44,530 bases of DNA from NCBI GenBank assembly GCA_041676645.1, contig JBAYRO010000021.1:1-44530 (forward strand). Reading direction: 5' to 3'. This document shows positions 1 through 9,141 of the stretch, piece after piece. The notes under the pieces are model-generated. The model was not told the DNA's origin. It did no database searches and saw only the letters and a list, made by a program, of their open reading frames with translations. The stretch is from JAMLIN01 sp041676645. Its GTDB lineage: Bacteria; Pseudomonadota; Gammaproteobacteria; Burkholderiales; Burkholderiaceae_E. Every line of letters begins with the position of its first letter. The first letter of the stretch is position 1. Made by a program: the position numbers and the translations under genes.

Positions 1-672
1 GAAGTCGTGGGTGATGAAGAGCACGCCCATCCCGCGACGCTCCTGCAACTCGCGCAGCAGCCCGAGTATCTCCGCCTGCACCGTCACGTCGAGCGCCGTG
101 GTCGGTTCGTCCGCGATCAGGAGCGCGGGTTCGCACATGAGGGCCATCGCGATCATCACGCGCTGGCGCTGGCCGCCCGACAGGCGATGCGGATACTCGG
201 CCACACGGCGCACCGGATCGGGCATGCGCACTTCCTCGAGCGCCGTGCGGATGCGCTGGGCACGGGCCTCGTCCGTCATCTCCGGGCGATGCAGTTGCAG
301 CGCCTCGTCCATCTGTTCGCCGATGGTCAACACCGGGTTGAGCGAGGTCATCGGCTCCTGGAAGATCATGCCGATGCGTCCGCCGCGAACCCGGCCAAGA
401 AGGGATTCATCCGCGCCGAGCAGATCCAGGCCGTCGCCTCCCTCGTCGGCGGGGTCGTACAGGCGAATCCTGCCGCGGGGATGGCGATGGCGCATGTGCG
501 GCAGCAAGCCCATCAGCGACAGCGCGGTCACCGACTTGCCGCTGCCCGACTCGCCTACCAGGCAGAAGGTTTCGCCACGGCGGACTTCCAGGCTGACACC
601 ATCGACCACGCGCATCCATCCGTGTCCGTCGGACAACTCCGTGACCAGGTCCTCGATCTCGAGCAGCTTCAC
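1..672 (-). CDS. Oligopeptide-type ABC transporter ATP-binding protein (partial)
   Basis: The first 224 codons of an ATPase of the Dpp/Opp/Yej peptide importer family; the 3' part lies outside the window. It reads from a GTG at 672 whose GTGA overlaps the TGA of the permease upstream. Visible motifs are Walker A (GESGSGKS), the Q-loop (FQEPMTSLNP), the signature LSGGQRQRVMIA, Walker B ending LLIADEPTTALD, and the switch His in FITHDF at the edge. The EPMTSLNP segment is typical of DppD/OppD. It powers the two permeases encoded just upstream. Because the end is missing, I cannot tell whether it is a single-domain DppD-like ATPase or a YejF-like fusion of two ATPase domains. Confidence 0.93.
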   Translation of the reverse strand, partial: MKLLEIEDLVTELSDGHGWMRVVDGVSLEVRRGETFCLVGESGSGKSVTALSLMGLLPHMRHRHPRGRIRLYDPADEGGDGLDLLGADESLLGRVRGGRIGMIFQEPMTSLNPVLTIGEQMDEALQLHRPEMTDEARAQRIRTALEEVRMPDPVRRVAEYPHRLSGGQRQRVMIAMALMCEPALLIADEPTTALDVTVQAEILGLLRELQERRGMGVLFITHDF

Positions 673-1871
673 TGCCTGGCTCCCATGGTCGTACGCTGCG
701 TGTGTGGATCGACCGCATCGCGCAGCGCCTCCCCGATCAGGTTGTAGGCGAACACGGTGAAGAAGATCGCGCCGCCGGGGAACACCGCCAGCCACCAGTT
801 GAAGGTCGACGACTGCACCGCCTGGTTGAGCATCTGCCCCCACGACGGATCGTCCACCAGGCCCAGGCCGAGAAAGGAAAGCGTCGCTTCGGCGAGGATC
901 GCCGAGGCCACGCCGAAACTCGCCGCCACCAGCAGCGGCGCGAGTCCGTTGGGCAGCATGTGGCGGAACAGGATGGAGGGCAGCGGCAGCCCGCAGGCCA
1001 CCGCCGCCTGCACGAAATCCTGCTCGCGCAGCTTCAGGAATTCCGCACGCACGTATCGCGCATAGCCCGACCACGAGGTGATGCCGATGATGATCATCAT
1101 CATGTAGATCGACCGGCCGAAGAAGGCGACGAAGGTGAGCAGCAGGAACAGCGTCGGGATCGCCTCGAAGATCTCGACCAGGCGCATGCCGATGATGTCG
1201 ACCACGCCCGAGAAGTAACCCATCATGCCGCCGATCAGGGTGCCGATCAGGAGCGCGATCCCGGTGGCGATGAAGCCGATCCCGAGCGCGATGCGCGAGG
1301 CATGGATCATGCGCGCGGCCACATCGGCGCCGTTCTCTTCGGTGCCGAGCCAGTGGTGTCGTTCGGAAGCCGCGAGCGGCGCCTCGATGCCGGTATCGCC
1401 GTAGTCACGCAGGTAGTCCTTGGCCGAATACGGGATGGGCGCGCGCACGATGCGCTCGATCTTGCCGGCGGCCTCCATCGTGCGATATTGCTCATAGACG
1501 GTCAGGGTCGGCGGGGAGACCAGTGCATAGGCGAGCACGGTCGCGCCACCGACGCCCGCGAGCCAGGCCGTGACGCGGAACCAGGTCTTCGCGGGCACCA
1601 TCGTGAGGATCAGCGCGAGGAAGAAACCCGCCAGCCAGATCCAGTCCACCGGCCCCATGTTCGCCAGCGCCGGGCTGCTCGCCCTGCCATCGACGACCAT
1701 GTACAGCGGGTGGGTGTTGGCGATGAACGGCGCGAACGTGGCCACCAGCACCAGGAGCGCGATCCAGGCCAGGCCGATGCGCGCACCGGTGCGCCGGGCC
1801 AGGGCACCGAGAACCTGCCGCAGCCAGGGGCGCGCAAGCTGCGCCTGCTTCGTCCCGGTGATCTCAGTCAT
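669..1871 (-). CDS. Peptide-type ABC transporter permease, OppC/DppC/YejE family
   Basis: A 400-residue inner-membrane permease. The C-terminal half carries the BPD_transp_1 domain with the EAA loop near FLKLREQDFVQAAVACGLP, and ends like other DppC proteins (FNLIGEALRDAVDP). The N-terminal ~170 residues are longer than in short family members: two hydrophobic segments near residues 35-50 and 75-120, then a soluble stretch with LGTEENGADVAARM, the usual loop before the permease domain. The ATG at 1871 overlaps the end of the OppB-type gene by 8 bases (ATGACTGA), so the two are translationally coupled. It pairs with that permease to form the channel. The substrate class (peptide or other) is inferred from family only. 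Confidence 0.92.
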   Translation of the reverse strand: MTEITGTKQAQLARPWLRQVLGALARRTGARIGLAWIALLVLVATFAPFIANTHPLYMVVDGRASSPALANMGPVDWIWLAGFFLALILTMVPAKTWFRVTAWLAGVGGATVLAYALVSPPTLTVYEQYRTMEAAGKIERIVRAPIPYSAKDYLRDYGDTGIEAPLAASERHHWLGTEENGADVAARMIHASRIALGIGFIATGIALLIGTLIGGMMGYFSGVVDIIGMRLVEIFEAIPTLFLLLTFVAFFGRSIYMMMIIIGITSWSGYARYVRAEFLKLREQDFVQAAVACGLPLPSILFRHMLPNGLAPLLVAASFGVASAILAEATLSFLGLGLVDDPSWGQMLNQAVQSSTFNWWLAVFPGGAIFFTVFAYNLIGEALRDAVDPHTQRTTMGARQ

Positions 1872-3246
1872 AGCTCACCCGCGGATCGGCGATCGCGTAG
1901 GCGATATCGGCGAGCAGATAGCCGCCCAGCGTCAGGAGCCCCGAGATCAGGGTCACCGACAGCACCAGTTCGCGATCCCGCGTCTGCACCGCCTCCACCG
2001 CAAGCTTGCCCATGCCGTCGATGCTGAAGATGCTCTCCACGATGACCGAGCCCGCGAGCAGGCTGGGAAGCAGTGTCGCGGACACCGTGATCAACGGCAA
2101 CAGGGAATTGCGAAAGACATGGCGCCACAGCACCGTTTCCTCGTCCACCCCCTTTGCCCGCGCGGTACGCGCGTAGTCGGCCGCCAGGTTCTCGAGCAGC
2201 GACGAACGGGTGAGCTTGGCGAGGAAGGCCAGGCCACCGTAGGACAATGCGATCACCGGCAGCACCAGGTGCCAGGCGCGATCGAACAGATAACCCCCGT
2301 GCACGATCTCCGCGCCAAGGGCACGGGCCAGGCCGAGGCCGACCCCGATCCCGAGCGCACCGGCGAATACGATGCGCAGGGGCTTGCTCGGGATGCCGGC
2401 CATGGCCCCTGCCAGCGCGGCGCCACCCAGGCCGAGGAGGCCGTGGAACAGCGTCGGCGCGGCGCCCTGCAGGCCGGCCGCCATCAGGTAGCCGAGCGCG
2501 GCACCGATCAACGCGCCGCCGTAGCGTCGCGCACCGCGCGGTGCCCTTGCTGCCGCCCACACCAGCAGCGCCGTGCTCATGCCGAGCGACGCGAACAGGA
2601 TCAGCACATCGACACCGCTCGCCAGCCAGGGCAAGAACGTCTGGTCCACGGCCTCGCGGCGTACCAGGCCCGCGGTAGGAAACCAGCGCCAATATTGTTC
2701 GGAGGCAAAAAAGCCGATGAACAGGACGCCCGCCAGCATGGTCGGCACCGACCACAGGCCGAGCAGAAGGACGTTGGAGGCGACGTCGAAGCGCCCGCCG
2801 CGCGCGCGCGCGGCCTGCACCCCGATGGCGATGGCGATGGCGTAGATGAGGGGAATCGACAGCAGATTCAGCAGCAGGGTGATCGGCAGGCGCTCGGCAA
2901 GCAGGTCGGTCACCGGCCGCCCGTAGCGGAAGCTCACCCCGAGATCCGGCCCCTTGAACAGGGAGAACGCCCCCAGCGTGCCGTCGGCTTCACGCTCGAA
3001 CCCGACCGGGGAGATGTTGTTGAGCCAGCGCAGGTACTGCACCGGTGCCGGCTGGTCGAGCCCGTACAGGCGGTTGTAGTAGTCCTCGAGCGCCTGGCGC
3101 GTCTCGGGCTCCAGATTCGTGCCGTCGATCAGCGATTGCGCGCTGATCCCGCCGGGTGCCGCCGCCATCACCACGAATACGATGAGGGTGATGCCGAACA
3201 GGGTCGGCACCATCAGCGCGGCGCGGCGCACAAGATAGAGCAGCAT
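1864..3246 (-). CDS. Peptide-type ABC transporter permease, OppB/DppB/YejB family, enlarged
   Basis: A 460-residue permease, clearly longer than the 300-365 residues usual for OppB/YejB. The N-terminus (LVRRAALMVPTLFGITLIVF) and the C-terminal permease core with the EAA loop (DYARTARAKGVDEETVLWRH, then NSLLPLIT) are canonical. The extra length is a Gly/Ala-rich hydrophobic stretch at about residues 195-310, between the conserved FFASEQYWRWFPTAG segment and the YLFDRAWHLVLPVIALSY segment; it looks like two or three additional membrane helices. The gene begins 6 bases after the binding-protein stop and ends inside the next permease gene, so this is one operon. Confidence 0.9.
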   Translation of the reverse strand: MLLYLVRRAALMVPTLFGITLIVFVVMAAAPGGISAQSLIDGTNLEPETRQALEDYYNRLYGLDQPAPVQYLRWLNNISPVGFEREADGTLGAFSLFKGPDLGVSFRYGRPVTDLLAERLPITLLLNLLSIPLIYAIAIAIGVQAARARGGRFDVASNVLLLGLWSVPTMLAGVLFIGFFASEQYWRWFPTAGLVRREAVDQTFLPWLASGVDVLILFASLGMSTALLVWAAARAPRGARRYGGALIGAALGYLMAAGLQGAAPTLFHGLLGLGGAALAGAMAGIPSKPLRIVFAGALGIGVGLGLARALGAEIVHGGYLFDRAWHLVLPVIALSYGGLAFLAKLTRSSLLENLAADYARTARAKGVDEETVLWRHVFRNSLLPLITVSATLLPSLLAGSVIVESIFSIDGMGKLAVEAVQTRDRELVLSVTLISGLLTLGGYLLADIAYAIADPRVSYD

Positions 3247-3252
3247 GAGCGG

Positions 3253-5130
3253 TCAGCGCCTTCTGTGGAGCGTGCCCGGTACGTACACTTCCACCGGAAC
3301 GGTCATCAGGTTCAGGCCCAGGGGTGTGTTCTCGAGATTGGCGATGCGCTCGTCCACGAAGGTCAGCGTGTTGCGCCGGAACAGGAAGGTATAGGGCTGG
3401 TCCGCCACCAGTTCCCGCTCGGCCGCCTGCCACAGGGCCATGCGTTTGCTCTCGTCGACCTCGGCACGCGCCGCATCGATCAGGCGATCCAGTTCGGGAT
3501 TGCGGTAGCTGATGAAGTTGTCGCCGCCCTCCAGGGTCTGGCTCGAATGGAACATCTGGAAGATGTCGATTTCGATTCCGGAGGTCCACCCCAGGGTGAT
3601 GGCATCGAAGTCCTTGCGCTGGATGTTCTCGAGCATCACCGACCATTCGGTCGGGCGCGGACGCATCACGATACCGGCCCGGGCGTACAGGTCGCGCAGG
3701 AACAGCACCATGCGACGCGTGTCCTCGTTGTCCTGGAAGAAGGTCATTTCGAATTCGAACGGCTGTCCGTCCGGCCCCTGCAGGACCCCGTTGCCGCTGC
3801 GATCCTCGAAACCGGCTTCGCGCAGCAGCTCACGGGCGTGCTCGAGATCGTACTGGATCGATCGAAGTGCGGAATCATGCTGCGGCGAACGCGGACTGAA
3901 GGGGCTGATCGCCGGCTCCGCATAGCCCAGCATCACCTCCTCGATGATTCGCTGCACGTCGGTCAGATGAGACATCGCCAGGCGCACACGCGGATCGGCG
4001 AAACGTGTCGGCGCATCGCCGCGCCGCTGGTTCCAGGCGATATAGTTGTAGCCGGCGGTCGGGCTCATGTACTCGAAATGCCGTGTGCGCGAGCGCAGGT
4101 CTTCGTCGTCGAGCAGGTGCTGGTACTCGCGTGGTCGCGCCCCGTAGACATCGATGTTCTGGTTGCGGAAGGTGGTCAGGCGTGCGCTGTCGTTCTCGAT
4201 CACGCGCCACACGATGCGATCGAAGGAGGGATCCACCGGCCCCCAGTAGCGCGGATTGCGCACCAGTTCGACCCGCCCCTGGTCCGGAGTCCAGCCCTCG
4301 GGGTCGGCGAGCCGATACGGCCCCGAACCGAGCAACAGCCCGCGGCTCTCGTTGAACGTCCGGGGATCGTCGAGGAATCGACGGTAGAAGTGCTCGGGCA
4401 GGATGTCCAGCGTGCCCGCCAGCTGCAGGCTGTTGAAGTAGGGTTCCGCGAACACGAACTCCACGGTGTGGTCGTCGAGCGCAGTGACGCTCTCGATCCT
4501 GGACAGATAGGCCCGACTGCGCGGCGCCGCAATCGCCTCGTTCATGATGAACTCGAAGGTGAACGCGATATCGCCTGCGGTGAGCGGCTCGCCGTCGGAG
4601 AAACTGACATCGCGCCGCAGCCGGAAGGTGATGGTCTGGCCATCTTCCGAGATCGACCAGTCCTCCGCCACCAGGCCACGCCACTCGAGAGTACCCGGAT
4701 CGCGTGTGAGCAGCGATTCGATCACGTAGGCCTGCACCTCGCTGGCGTAGGCGTCGGCCGACACCAGCGGCGTCAGGGTCCGCAGGCCGGTACCGAAGGC
4801 CAGCATCAGCCAGTCGCCGCTGGCATAGTCCGGCTGCGCCGCGGCGCGACGCGCGCGTTCGAAGGCATCCGGTTTCGACTTGACGGCCGCCGCAGGCGCC
4901 GACGAAGCCGCGGCGCGCAGCTCGCCGCTGCGCAGCGTCTGTTCCAGATCACGCAACAGCCCGCGGGTACGCCGAATATCCTCGGCCTGCTCCTGCATGA
5001 CGCGCGTCATCTCGGTCATGCGCTGCCACTGCCGGTCGACCTGGACCATCATCAGCACGAGCAGGGCCACGACCAGCCCGAAGCCGAGCCATGATCCCCA
5101 TCGGTTACCGCCACCTCTTGCCGTCTTCAT
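3253..5130 (-). CDS. Membrane-anchored extracellular solute-binding protein, family 5 (DppA/OppA/YejA-like)
   Basis: A 625-residue SBP_bac_5 protein, first gene of the importer operon. The binding fold shows typical landmarks: GLVAEDWSISEDGQTITFRLRRD, the FSDGEPLTAGDIAFTFE segment near residue 180, and GSGPYRLAD. The N-terminus is unusual. Residues ~12-30 form one transmembrane helix with no lipobox and no clear cleavage site, followed by a heptad-like, charged stretch (~31-70, QWQRMTEMTRVMQEQAED and on) that should form a coiled coil, then an Ala/Ser-rich linker to about residue 90. This predicts a tethered, perhaps oligomeric binding protein rather than a free periplasmic one. The long YejA-like length suggests peptides as ligand, but this is inference. 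Confidence 0.9.
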   Translation of the reverse strand: MKTARGGGNRWGSWLGFGLVVALLVLMMVQVDRQWQRMTEMTRVMQEQAEDIRRTRGLLRDLEQTLRSGELRAAASSAPAAAVKSKPDAFERARRAAAQPDYASGDWLMLAFGTGLRTLTPLVSADAYASEVQAYVIESLLTRDPGTLEWRGLVAEDWSISEDGQTITFRLRRDVSFSDGEPLTAGDIAFTFEFIMNEAIAAPRSRAYLSRIESVTALDDHTVEFVFAEPYFNSLQLAGTLDILPEHFYRRFLDDPRTFNESRGLLLGSGPYRLADPEGWTPDQGRVELVRNPRYWGPVDPSFDRIVWRVIENDSARLTTFRNQNIDVYGARPREYQHLLDDEDLRSRTRHFEYMSPTAGYNYIAWNQRRGDAPTRFADPRVRLAMSHLTDVQRIIEEVMLGYAEPAISPFSPRSPQHDSALRSIQYDLEHARELLREAGFEDRSGNGVLQGPDGQPFEFEMTFFQDNEDTRRMVLFLRDLYARAGIVMRPRPTEWSVMLENIQRKDFDAITLGWTSGIEIDIFQMFHSSQTLEGGDNFISYRNPELDRLIDAARAEVDESKRMALWQAAERELVADQPYTFLFRRNTLTFVDERIANLENTPLGLNLMTVPVEVYVPGTLHRRR

Positions 5131-5211
5131 GCGCGTCCCGCCGGTTTCTGCTTGCGCGTACTTTAACCGGGGTCATCGCGGATCCGTGCGGGTCCCGCCG
5201 TGCCTTTCGGC

Positions 5212-5871
5212 TCAGCCGCCGAATGCCGCCATCCCGCCGACCACCACCGCGGCCAGCAGCGCATGAGCCGCCATCATCAGCACGCCGTCGTGGACAGTCA
5301 GCGCGAGCCCGTAGAGCGCGATGATCAGCCCGGCGCTGGTGGCCATGAAGGGCAGTATCTCGAGCGGCGGCATCGTTGCGCCGACCAGCAGGCATATCGT
5401 GGCGGCGATTCGAAGCGATGCGTTCCCGGTCAGGGCGGGCAGGCGTCGGTGGACGATCCGGTCGATCCCGCGGGCGGCCGGCCGCGCGAAGCGCAGGCCC
5501 TGGCGAAGCCATTCTTCGCTCAGCGCCGCATTGCGCAGGCGGGCGGGCAGCCAGAACTGCCGTCGACCGCACAGCAGCTGGAACGACACGATGGCCACGA
5601 TCACGCCGATGATCGACGGCATGGTGGGGATGCCCGACAGCGGCGAGACGGCCAGGAGCCCGGGCAGCAGCAGCAGCGGACCATAGGCCCGGTGACCGGC
5701 CATCGCCTGGATCTGTCCGATCGATATCGAGCCGCTGGCGCGGGCTTCGTGCTCGACCGCGTCGAGCAGCTCGCCGAGCGTGTCGAACTGCGTGCTTGCC
5801 GTCGAATGACCCGCCGCGCCCGCGGCTGGGCGGTTCGCTCTGTCCATGGCTTCCCGTTGCTGTTGCGGCAT
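5212..5871 (-). CDS. ExoD family membrane protein
   Basis: A 219-residue protein of the exopolysaccharide synthesis ExoD family. It opens with a soluble part of ~65 residues (TLGELLDAVEHEARASGSISIGQIQAMAGHRAYGPLL), then the family's characteristic LLPGLLAVSPLSGIPTMPSIIG segment, and three to four membrane helices, the last near the C-terminus (LLAAVVVGGMAAFGG). ExoD was first described in rhizobia, where mutants were affected in exopolysaccharide and alkali tolerance; its biochemical role is unknown. The gene stands alone, 81 bases downstream of the binding-protein gene start and 65 bases beyond the regulator's 3' end. Proximity to a Mrp Na+/H+ antiporter operon is notable given the alkali-sensitivity phenotype, but the link is inference. 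Confidence 0.88.
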   Translation of the reverse strand: MPQQQREAMDRANRPAAGAAGHSTASTQFDTLGELLDAVEHEARASGSISIGQIQAMAGHRAYGPLLLLPGLLAVSPLSGIPTMPSIIGVIVAIVSFQLLCGRRQFWLPARLRNAALSEEWLRQGLRFARPAARGIDRIVHRRLPALTGNASLRIAATICLLVGATMPPLEILPFMATSAGLIIALYGLALTVHDGVLMMAAHALLAAVVVGGMAAFGG

Positions 5872-5936
5872 CGTGCCGCCGAACTCGGCCCGAAAGAATC
5901 GTGCCTGCGCCTTTGTGGCCGCGGACGGGCGGACTC

Positions 5937-7262
5937 TCAGTGCCCGAGATTCTTGCGCCGCTTCCAGAGCGTCGTGCGGGATATCCCGAGCCGTTTCGCG
6001 GCCTCCCCGAGGCGGCCGCCGGAAAGCTCGAGCGCGCGCTCGATGCTGGCGAGTTCGGCCTGCTCGCGGGCATCTGCCAGGGAGTGATCCCGCACCGGCA
6101 GCCGGTCGAGCGTCATCTCCGGGAACAGCGCCGGTGCGCCCAGCAGCGGTCCGTCGGCCAGTGCCACCGCCCTTTCGACCCGATTGCGCAGTTCCCGCAC
6201 ATTGCCGGGCCAGGCGTGCGCCAGCAACGCGGCTGCGGCGGTGTCGTCGAATTCCGGCACGACCAGGCCCTGGCGCTCGGCGGACTGCCGTGCGAACAGC
6301 CTCGCAAGCGGCAGGACTTCCTCGGGGCGTTCGCGCAGGGCCGGGATGCGGACCTCGACCACGGCTAGCCGGAAGTAGAGATCCTCGCGGAACTCGCGGC
6401 GGGCGATCAGCTCGCCCAGGTCGGCGTTGGTGGCCGCCACGACTCGACCCTCGAAGCGCATGTCCTGGCGTCCGCCGATCCGCCGGAAGACACCGTCCTG
6501 CAGGACGCGCAGCAGTGTGATCTGCAGGCGCAGGTCGAGCTCGCCGATCTCGTCCAGGAACAGGGTGCCCTTGCCCGCTTCCTCGAAGAAGCCGGCATGG
6601 GTGGCGGTGGCGCCGGTGAACGCCCCGCGTTCATGGCCGAAGAACTGGCTTTCGATCAGGTCGCGCGGCACCGCGCCACAGTTCACCGCGACGAAGGGCT
6701 GGCGCGAGCGTCTCGACTGGCGATGCAGCGAGCGCGCCGCGATCTCCTTGCCGACGCCGGTCTCGCCGCGCAGGAGCACCGGCACGTCGCGCGAGGCCAG
6801 GCGCTTCAGGTCCGCGGCCAAGGCGGTGGTGGCCGACGACAGGCCGAATCCTTCGCCGTTGCCCGCACAAGAGGGCTCTGCCTTGTCGGGCAGGAGTTCC
6901 CGGATCGTCTTCACGAGCTCGTCGACGTCGTATGGCTTGGTGAGATAGTCGTCCACGCCGGCGCGCACGAGCCGGACCGCCTGGCCGACGTCGGCGTAGG
7001 CGGTCGCGAACACGATCGGCGTGTTGCCGAGCAGGGGCAGCGCCTGGCGGTAGAGATCCTCGCCGGAGCCATCCGGCAGGCGGATGTCCGACAGCACGAA
7101 GTCGGGGCGCGCGCGATGCATCGCGCCCACGGCCTGGGCGCAGTCGACCGCCAGCTCCACGACGAAGCCTTCCAGGCGCAGGCGCTGCAGCAGGGCGCCA
7201 CCCAGGATCGGGTCGTCCTCGATGACCAGGATGCGCGGCGCGGGGGCTGCCAGGCTCGTCAT
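5937..7262 (-). CDS. Sigma-54-dependent response regulator (NtrC family)
   Basis: A 441-residue activator. Residues 8-125 are a receiver domain with acidic pair E15/D16-D17, phosphoacceptor D59 (VLSDIRLP), T87 and K109. The AAA+ domain follows, with Walker A GETGVGKE (166-173), the sigma-54 contact motif GAFTGA (213-218) and Walker B in GTLFLDEIGEL. The C-terminal Fis-type helix-turn-helix is at the end (GGRLGEAAKRLGISRTTLWKRRKNLGH). The ATG at 7262 overlaps the kinase stop (ATGA), so the two are coupled. A longer open frame upstream is only the antisense/offset frame of the kinase gene. Its target is unknown; a -24/-12-like element at the head of the mrp operon, of which this pair forms the tail, is the obvious candidate. 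Confidence 0.95.
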   Translation of the reverse strand: MTSLAAPAPRILVIEDDPILGGALLQRLRLEGFVVELAVDCAQAVGAMHRARPDFVLSDIRLPDGSGEDLYRQALPLLGNTPIVFATAYADVGQAVRLVRAGVDDYLTKPYDVDELVKTIRELLPDKAEPSCAGNGEGFGLSSATTALAADLKRLASRDVPVLLRGETGVGKEIAARSLHRQSRRSRQPFVAVNCGAVPRDLIESQFFGHERGAFTGATATHAGFFEEAGKGTLFLDEIGELDLRLQITLLRVLQDGVFRRIGGRQDMRFEGRVVAATNADLGELIARREFREDLYFRLAVVEVRIPALRERPEEVLPLARLFARQSAERQGLVVPEFDDTAAAALLAHAWPGNVRELRNRVERAVALADGPLLGAPALFPEMTLDRLPVRDHSLADAREQAELASIERALELSGGRLGEAAKRLGISRTTLWKRRKNLGH

Positions 7263-8707
7263 GGCGCGGTTTCGAGTTCGGTTGCTGGCGCGTCCAGGGG
7301 CAGGTCCAGGACGATGCGGGTTCCCTGTCCGGTCCGGGCGTCCACGGCGACGCGCCCCTGCAGGCGTTGCAGCAGGCGGACGGTCACCGCGACGCCCAGG
7401 CCGGCGTTCTCGCGCGGCTCGACCCCGCGTTCGAGGCTGTCGGCCAGGTCCTCGGGGAGCCCGCCGCCTTCGTCGCTGATCTCCAGGCGAAGGTGTGTCC
7501 CGGTCACGGCGCAATGCAGGCGGACGCGCCCGCCCGCGGGCGACGCTTCGACGGCGTTGAGCAGCAGGTTCAGCAGGATCTGCCGGACTTCGCCTCCGGC
7601 AAGGGGCAGCGGCCCCTCGAGGTCGGATGTGACCTGCAGCTCCACGCCGGCCCGCCGCGCTTTCGGCGCGACGAGCCGGCGTATGTCGACCAGGTCCTGC
7701 GGTCCGAAGCGGCTGCCTTGGACGGCCGACCGATGGGTGGCGAGGGTGGCGTCGGTCACATCGGTCAGGGCCCGCATGCCGCGTTCCATGAAGTCGAGCG
7801 CCTCGGCCCGGACCTCCTCGCGATCGCCGAACTTGCGAAGGGTCTCGATGGCGGTGATCACGCCGGTCAGCGGGTTGCGCACTTCATGCGCGAGCGTCGC
7901 CGTGAGGCGGCCCAGCACCGCTTCGCGTTCCTGCTTGGCCATGAACGTCAGCATCGCCTCGCGTTCGCGCGTGGCGGCGGCCATGCGGTTGTAGGCGCGC
8001 ACCAGCTGCAGCGTTTCCCGGTCGCCCGCCGGAACATGGTGTTCAGCCATGGGCTGGAGCGCGGCCTCCTCGCCTTGCTGCAGGTGCCGGGTCAGCATGT
8101 CGATCGGTCGCAGCAGGCGGCGCACCAGCAGCAGCCCCACGATGGCGCAGATGACTCCGAAGCTGAGGTCGAACACGACGACGCGCCGCCACAGGGCCCG
8201 TCTTTCATCGACATAGCCGGAGACGTCGAGATTGGCGACGACCGTGAACGATCCGACCGCCGCGGTGCGTTGGTCGGCGACATCGGTCAGGGGGCGCCAT
8301 ATCCAGTAACTGCCATCGTCGGCGTCGAGGAAGTAGCCGCGAGCTTGCTTCCGGGCAAGGGCGGGAAGCTCGGCATGCCCGACGCTGTCGCGATCGGCAC
8401 GGGCCGTGACAGCGCCACCGTCGAGCAGGAACAGGCGGCGTTCCTCGACGCCCTGGTGCATCCGCAGGGCTTCGTCGAGCGCCCGGTCGATGCCTGCGGC
8501 GTCCTGGTTCAGCACCGAGGGCATCAGGGAGGCGGCCATGCCGTCCAGGTAGATCTGTCCGATCCGTTCCAGCTGCGCTTCCACCTGCGCCGAGAGGCTG
8601 CGGGTCGAGATCTGGGTGCTGCCCAGCGCCGTCACGAGCACGATGCCGACCATCGCCAGCGGCAGGCGGGCGCTGACGGGCAGGCGATGGAGGAGCGGAA
8701 ATGCCAT
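7259..8707 (-). CDS. Membrane sensor histidine kinase
   Basis: A 482-residue kinase. TM1 is at about residues 14-32 and TM2 at about 175-197, enclosing a ~140-residue periplasmic sensor region; a HAMP-like linker follows (RRLLRPIDMLTRHLQQG). The HisKA motif is ATLAHEVRNPLTGVI, the N box LLNLLLNAVEASPAGG, then the G1 box DEGGGLP and G2 box GLGVAVTVRLLQRLQG. The start ATG at 8707 was chosen because TM1 follows at once; upstream codons in frame are low-complexity antisense sequence. It lies 41 bases after mrpG and overlaps the response-regulator gene (ATGA), so it may be cotranscribed with the antiporter. The periplasmic ligand is not evident; Na+ or alkaline pH would suit the context (inference). 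Confidence 0.94.
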   Translation of the reverse strand: MAFPLLHRLPVSARLPLAMVGIVLVTALGSTQISTRSLSAQVEAQLERIGQIYLDGMAASLMPSVLNQDAAGIDRALDEALRMHQGVEERRLFLLDGGAVTARADRDSVGHAELPALARKQARGYFLDADDGSYWIWRPLTDVADQRTAAVGSFTVVANLDVSGYVDERRALWRRVVVFDLSFGVICAIVGLLLVRRLLRPIDMLTRHLQQGEEAALQPMAEHHVPAGDRETLQLVRAYNRMAAATREREAMLTFMAKQEREAVLGRLTATLAHEVRNPLTGVITAIETLRKFGDREEVRAEALDFMERGMRALTDVTDATLATHRSAVQGSRFGPQDLVDIRRLVAPKARRAGVELQVTSDLEGPLPLAGGEVRQILLNLLLNAVEASPAGGRVRLHCAVTGTHLRLEISDEGGGLPEDLADSLERGVEPRENAGLGVAVTVRLLQRLQGRVAVDARTGQGTRIVLDLPLDAPATELETAP

Positions 8708-8748
8708 GGTGGTCAGCTTAGCAGGGGCGCGCGGGTGGCCCGGCCCGA

Positions 8749-9141
8749 TCATGGCGCCCGGGTGGTCCCCAGGTGATCGGGAGCATCGTCGGGCGTCTCG
8801 TCGATGATGTTCGTTCGCGGCAGTACGCCGTCCAGCGCGTCCTCGCTCGTGCCGCGCCACAGGGGCACGCCGCTGACATAGCCGGCGCGCCCGATGAGAT
8901 GGCCCGCGACCGGGGTCGTCACCAGCAGGAAGAACACCGCCAGCATCGCCTTGATCCAGGTCGCGGTGGAGCCGTCGAAGGCCGCGACACCCAGCAGCAC
9001 GAGTCCGGCACCGGCGACGCCGGCCTTGGTCGCGGCATGCATGCGCATGAAGAAGTCCGGCAGGCGCAGCACGCCGATGGCGGCGAACAGGCAGACGATG
9101 CTGCCGCCGAGCAGCAGCACGGCGCCGATCCACTGGCTCAT
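8749..9141 (-). CDS. mrpG: Mrp Na+/H+ antiporter subunit G
   Basis: A 130-residue subunit with three helices and the MnhG signature GVLRLPDFFMRMHAATKAGVAG. The C-terminal part after the third helix (from about residue 90, GRAGYVSGVPLW) is a hydrophilic tail, slightly longer than in many homologues. It belongs to the seven-protein Mrp complex that exchanges Na+ for H+ across the inner membrane. The ATG at 9141 overlaps the mrpF stop (ATGA). It is the last antiporter gene; the sensor kinase gene follows 41 bases downstream. Confidence 0.95.
   Translation of the reverse strand: MSQWIGAVLLLGGSIVCLFAAIGVLRLPDFFMRMHAATKAGVAGAGLVLLGVAAFDGSTATWIKAMLAVFFLLVTTPVAGHLIGRAGYVSGVPLWRGTSEDALDGVLPRTNIIDETPDDAPDHLGTTRAP

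Noticed and set aside
1570..5094. Open frame of ~1170 codons on the plus strand
   Set aside because: Antisense to the ABC importer genes, with composition bias and no domain.
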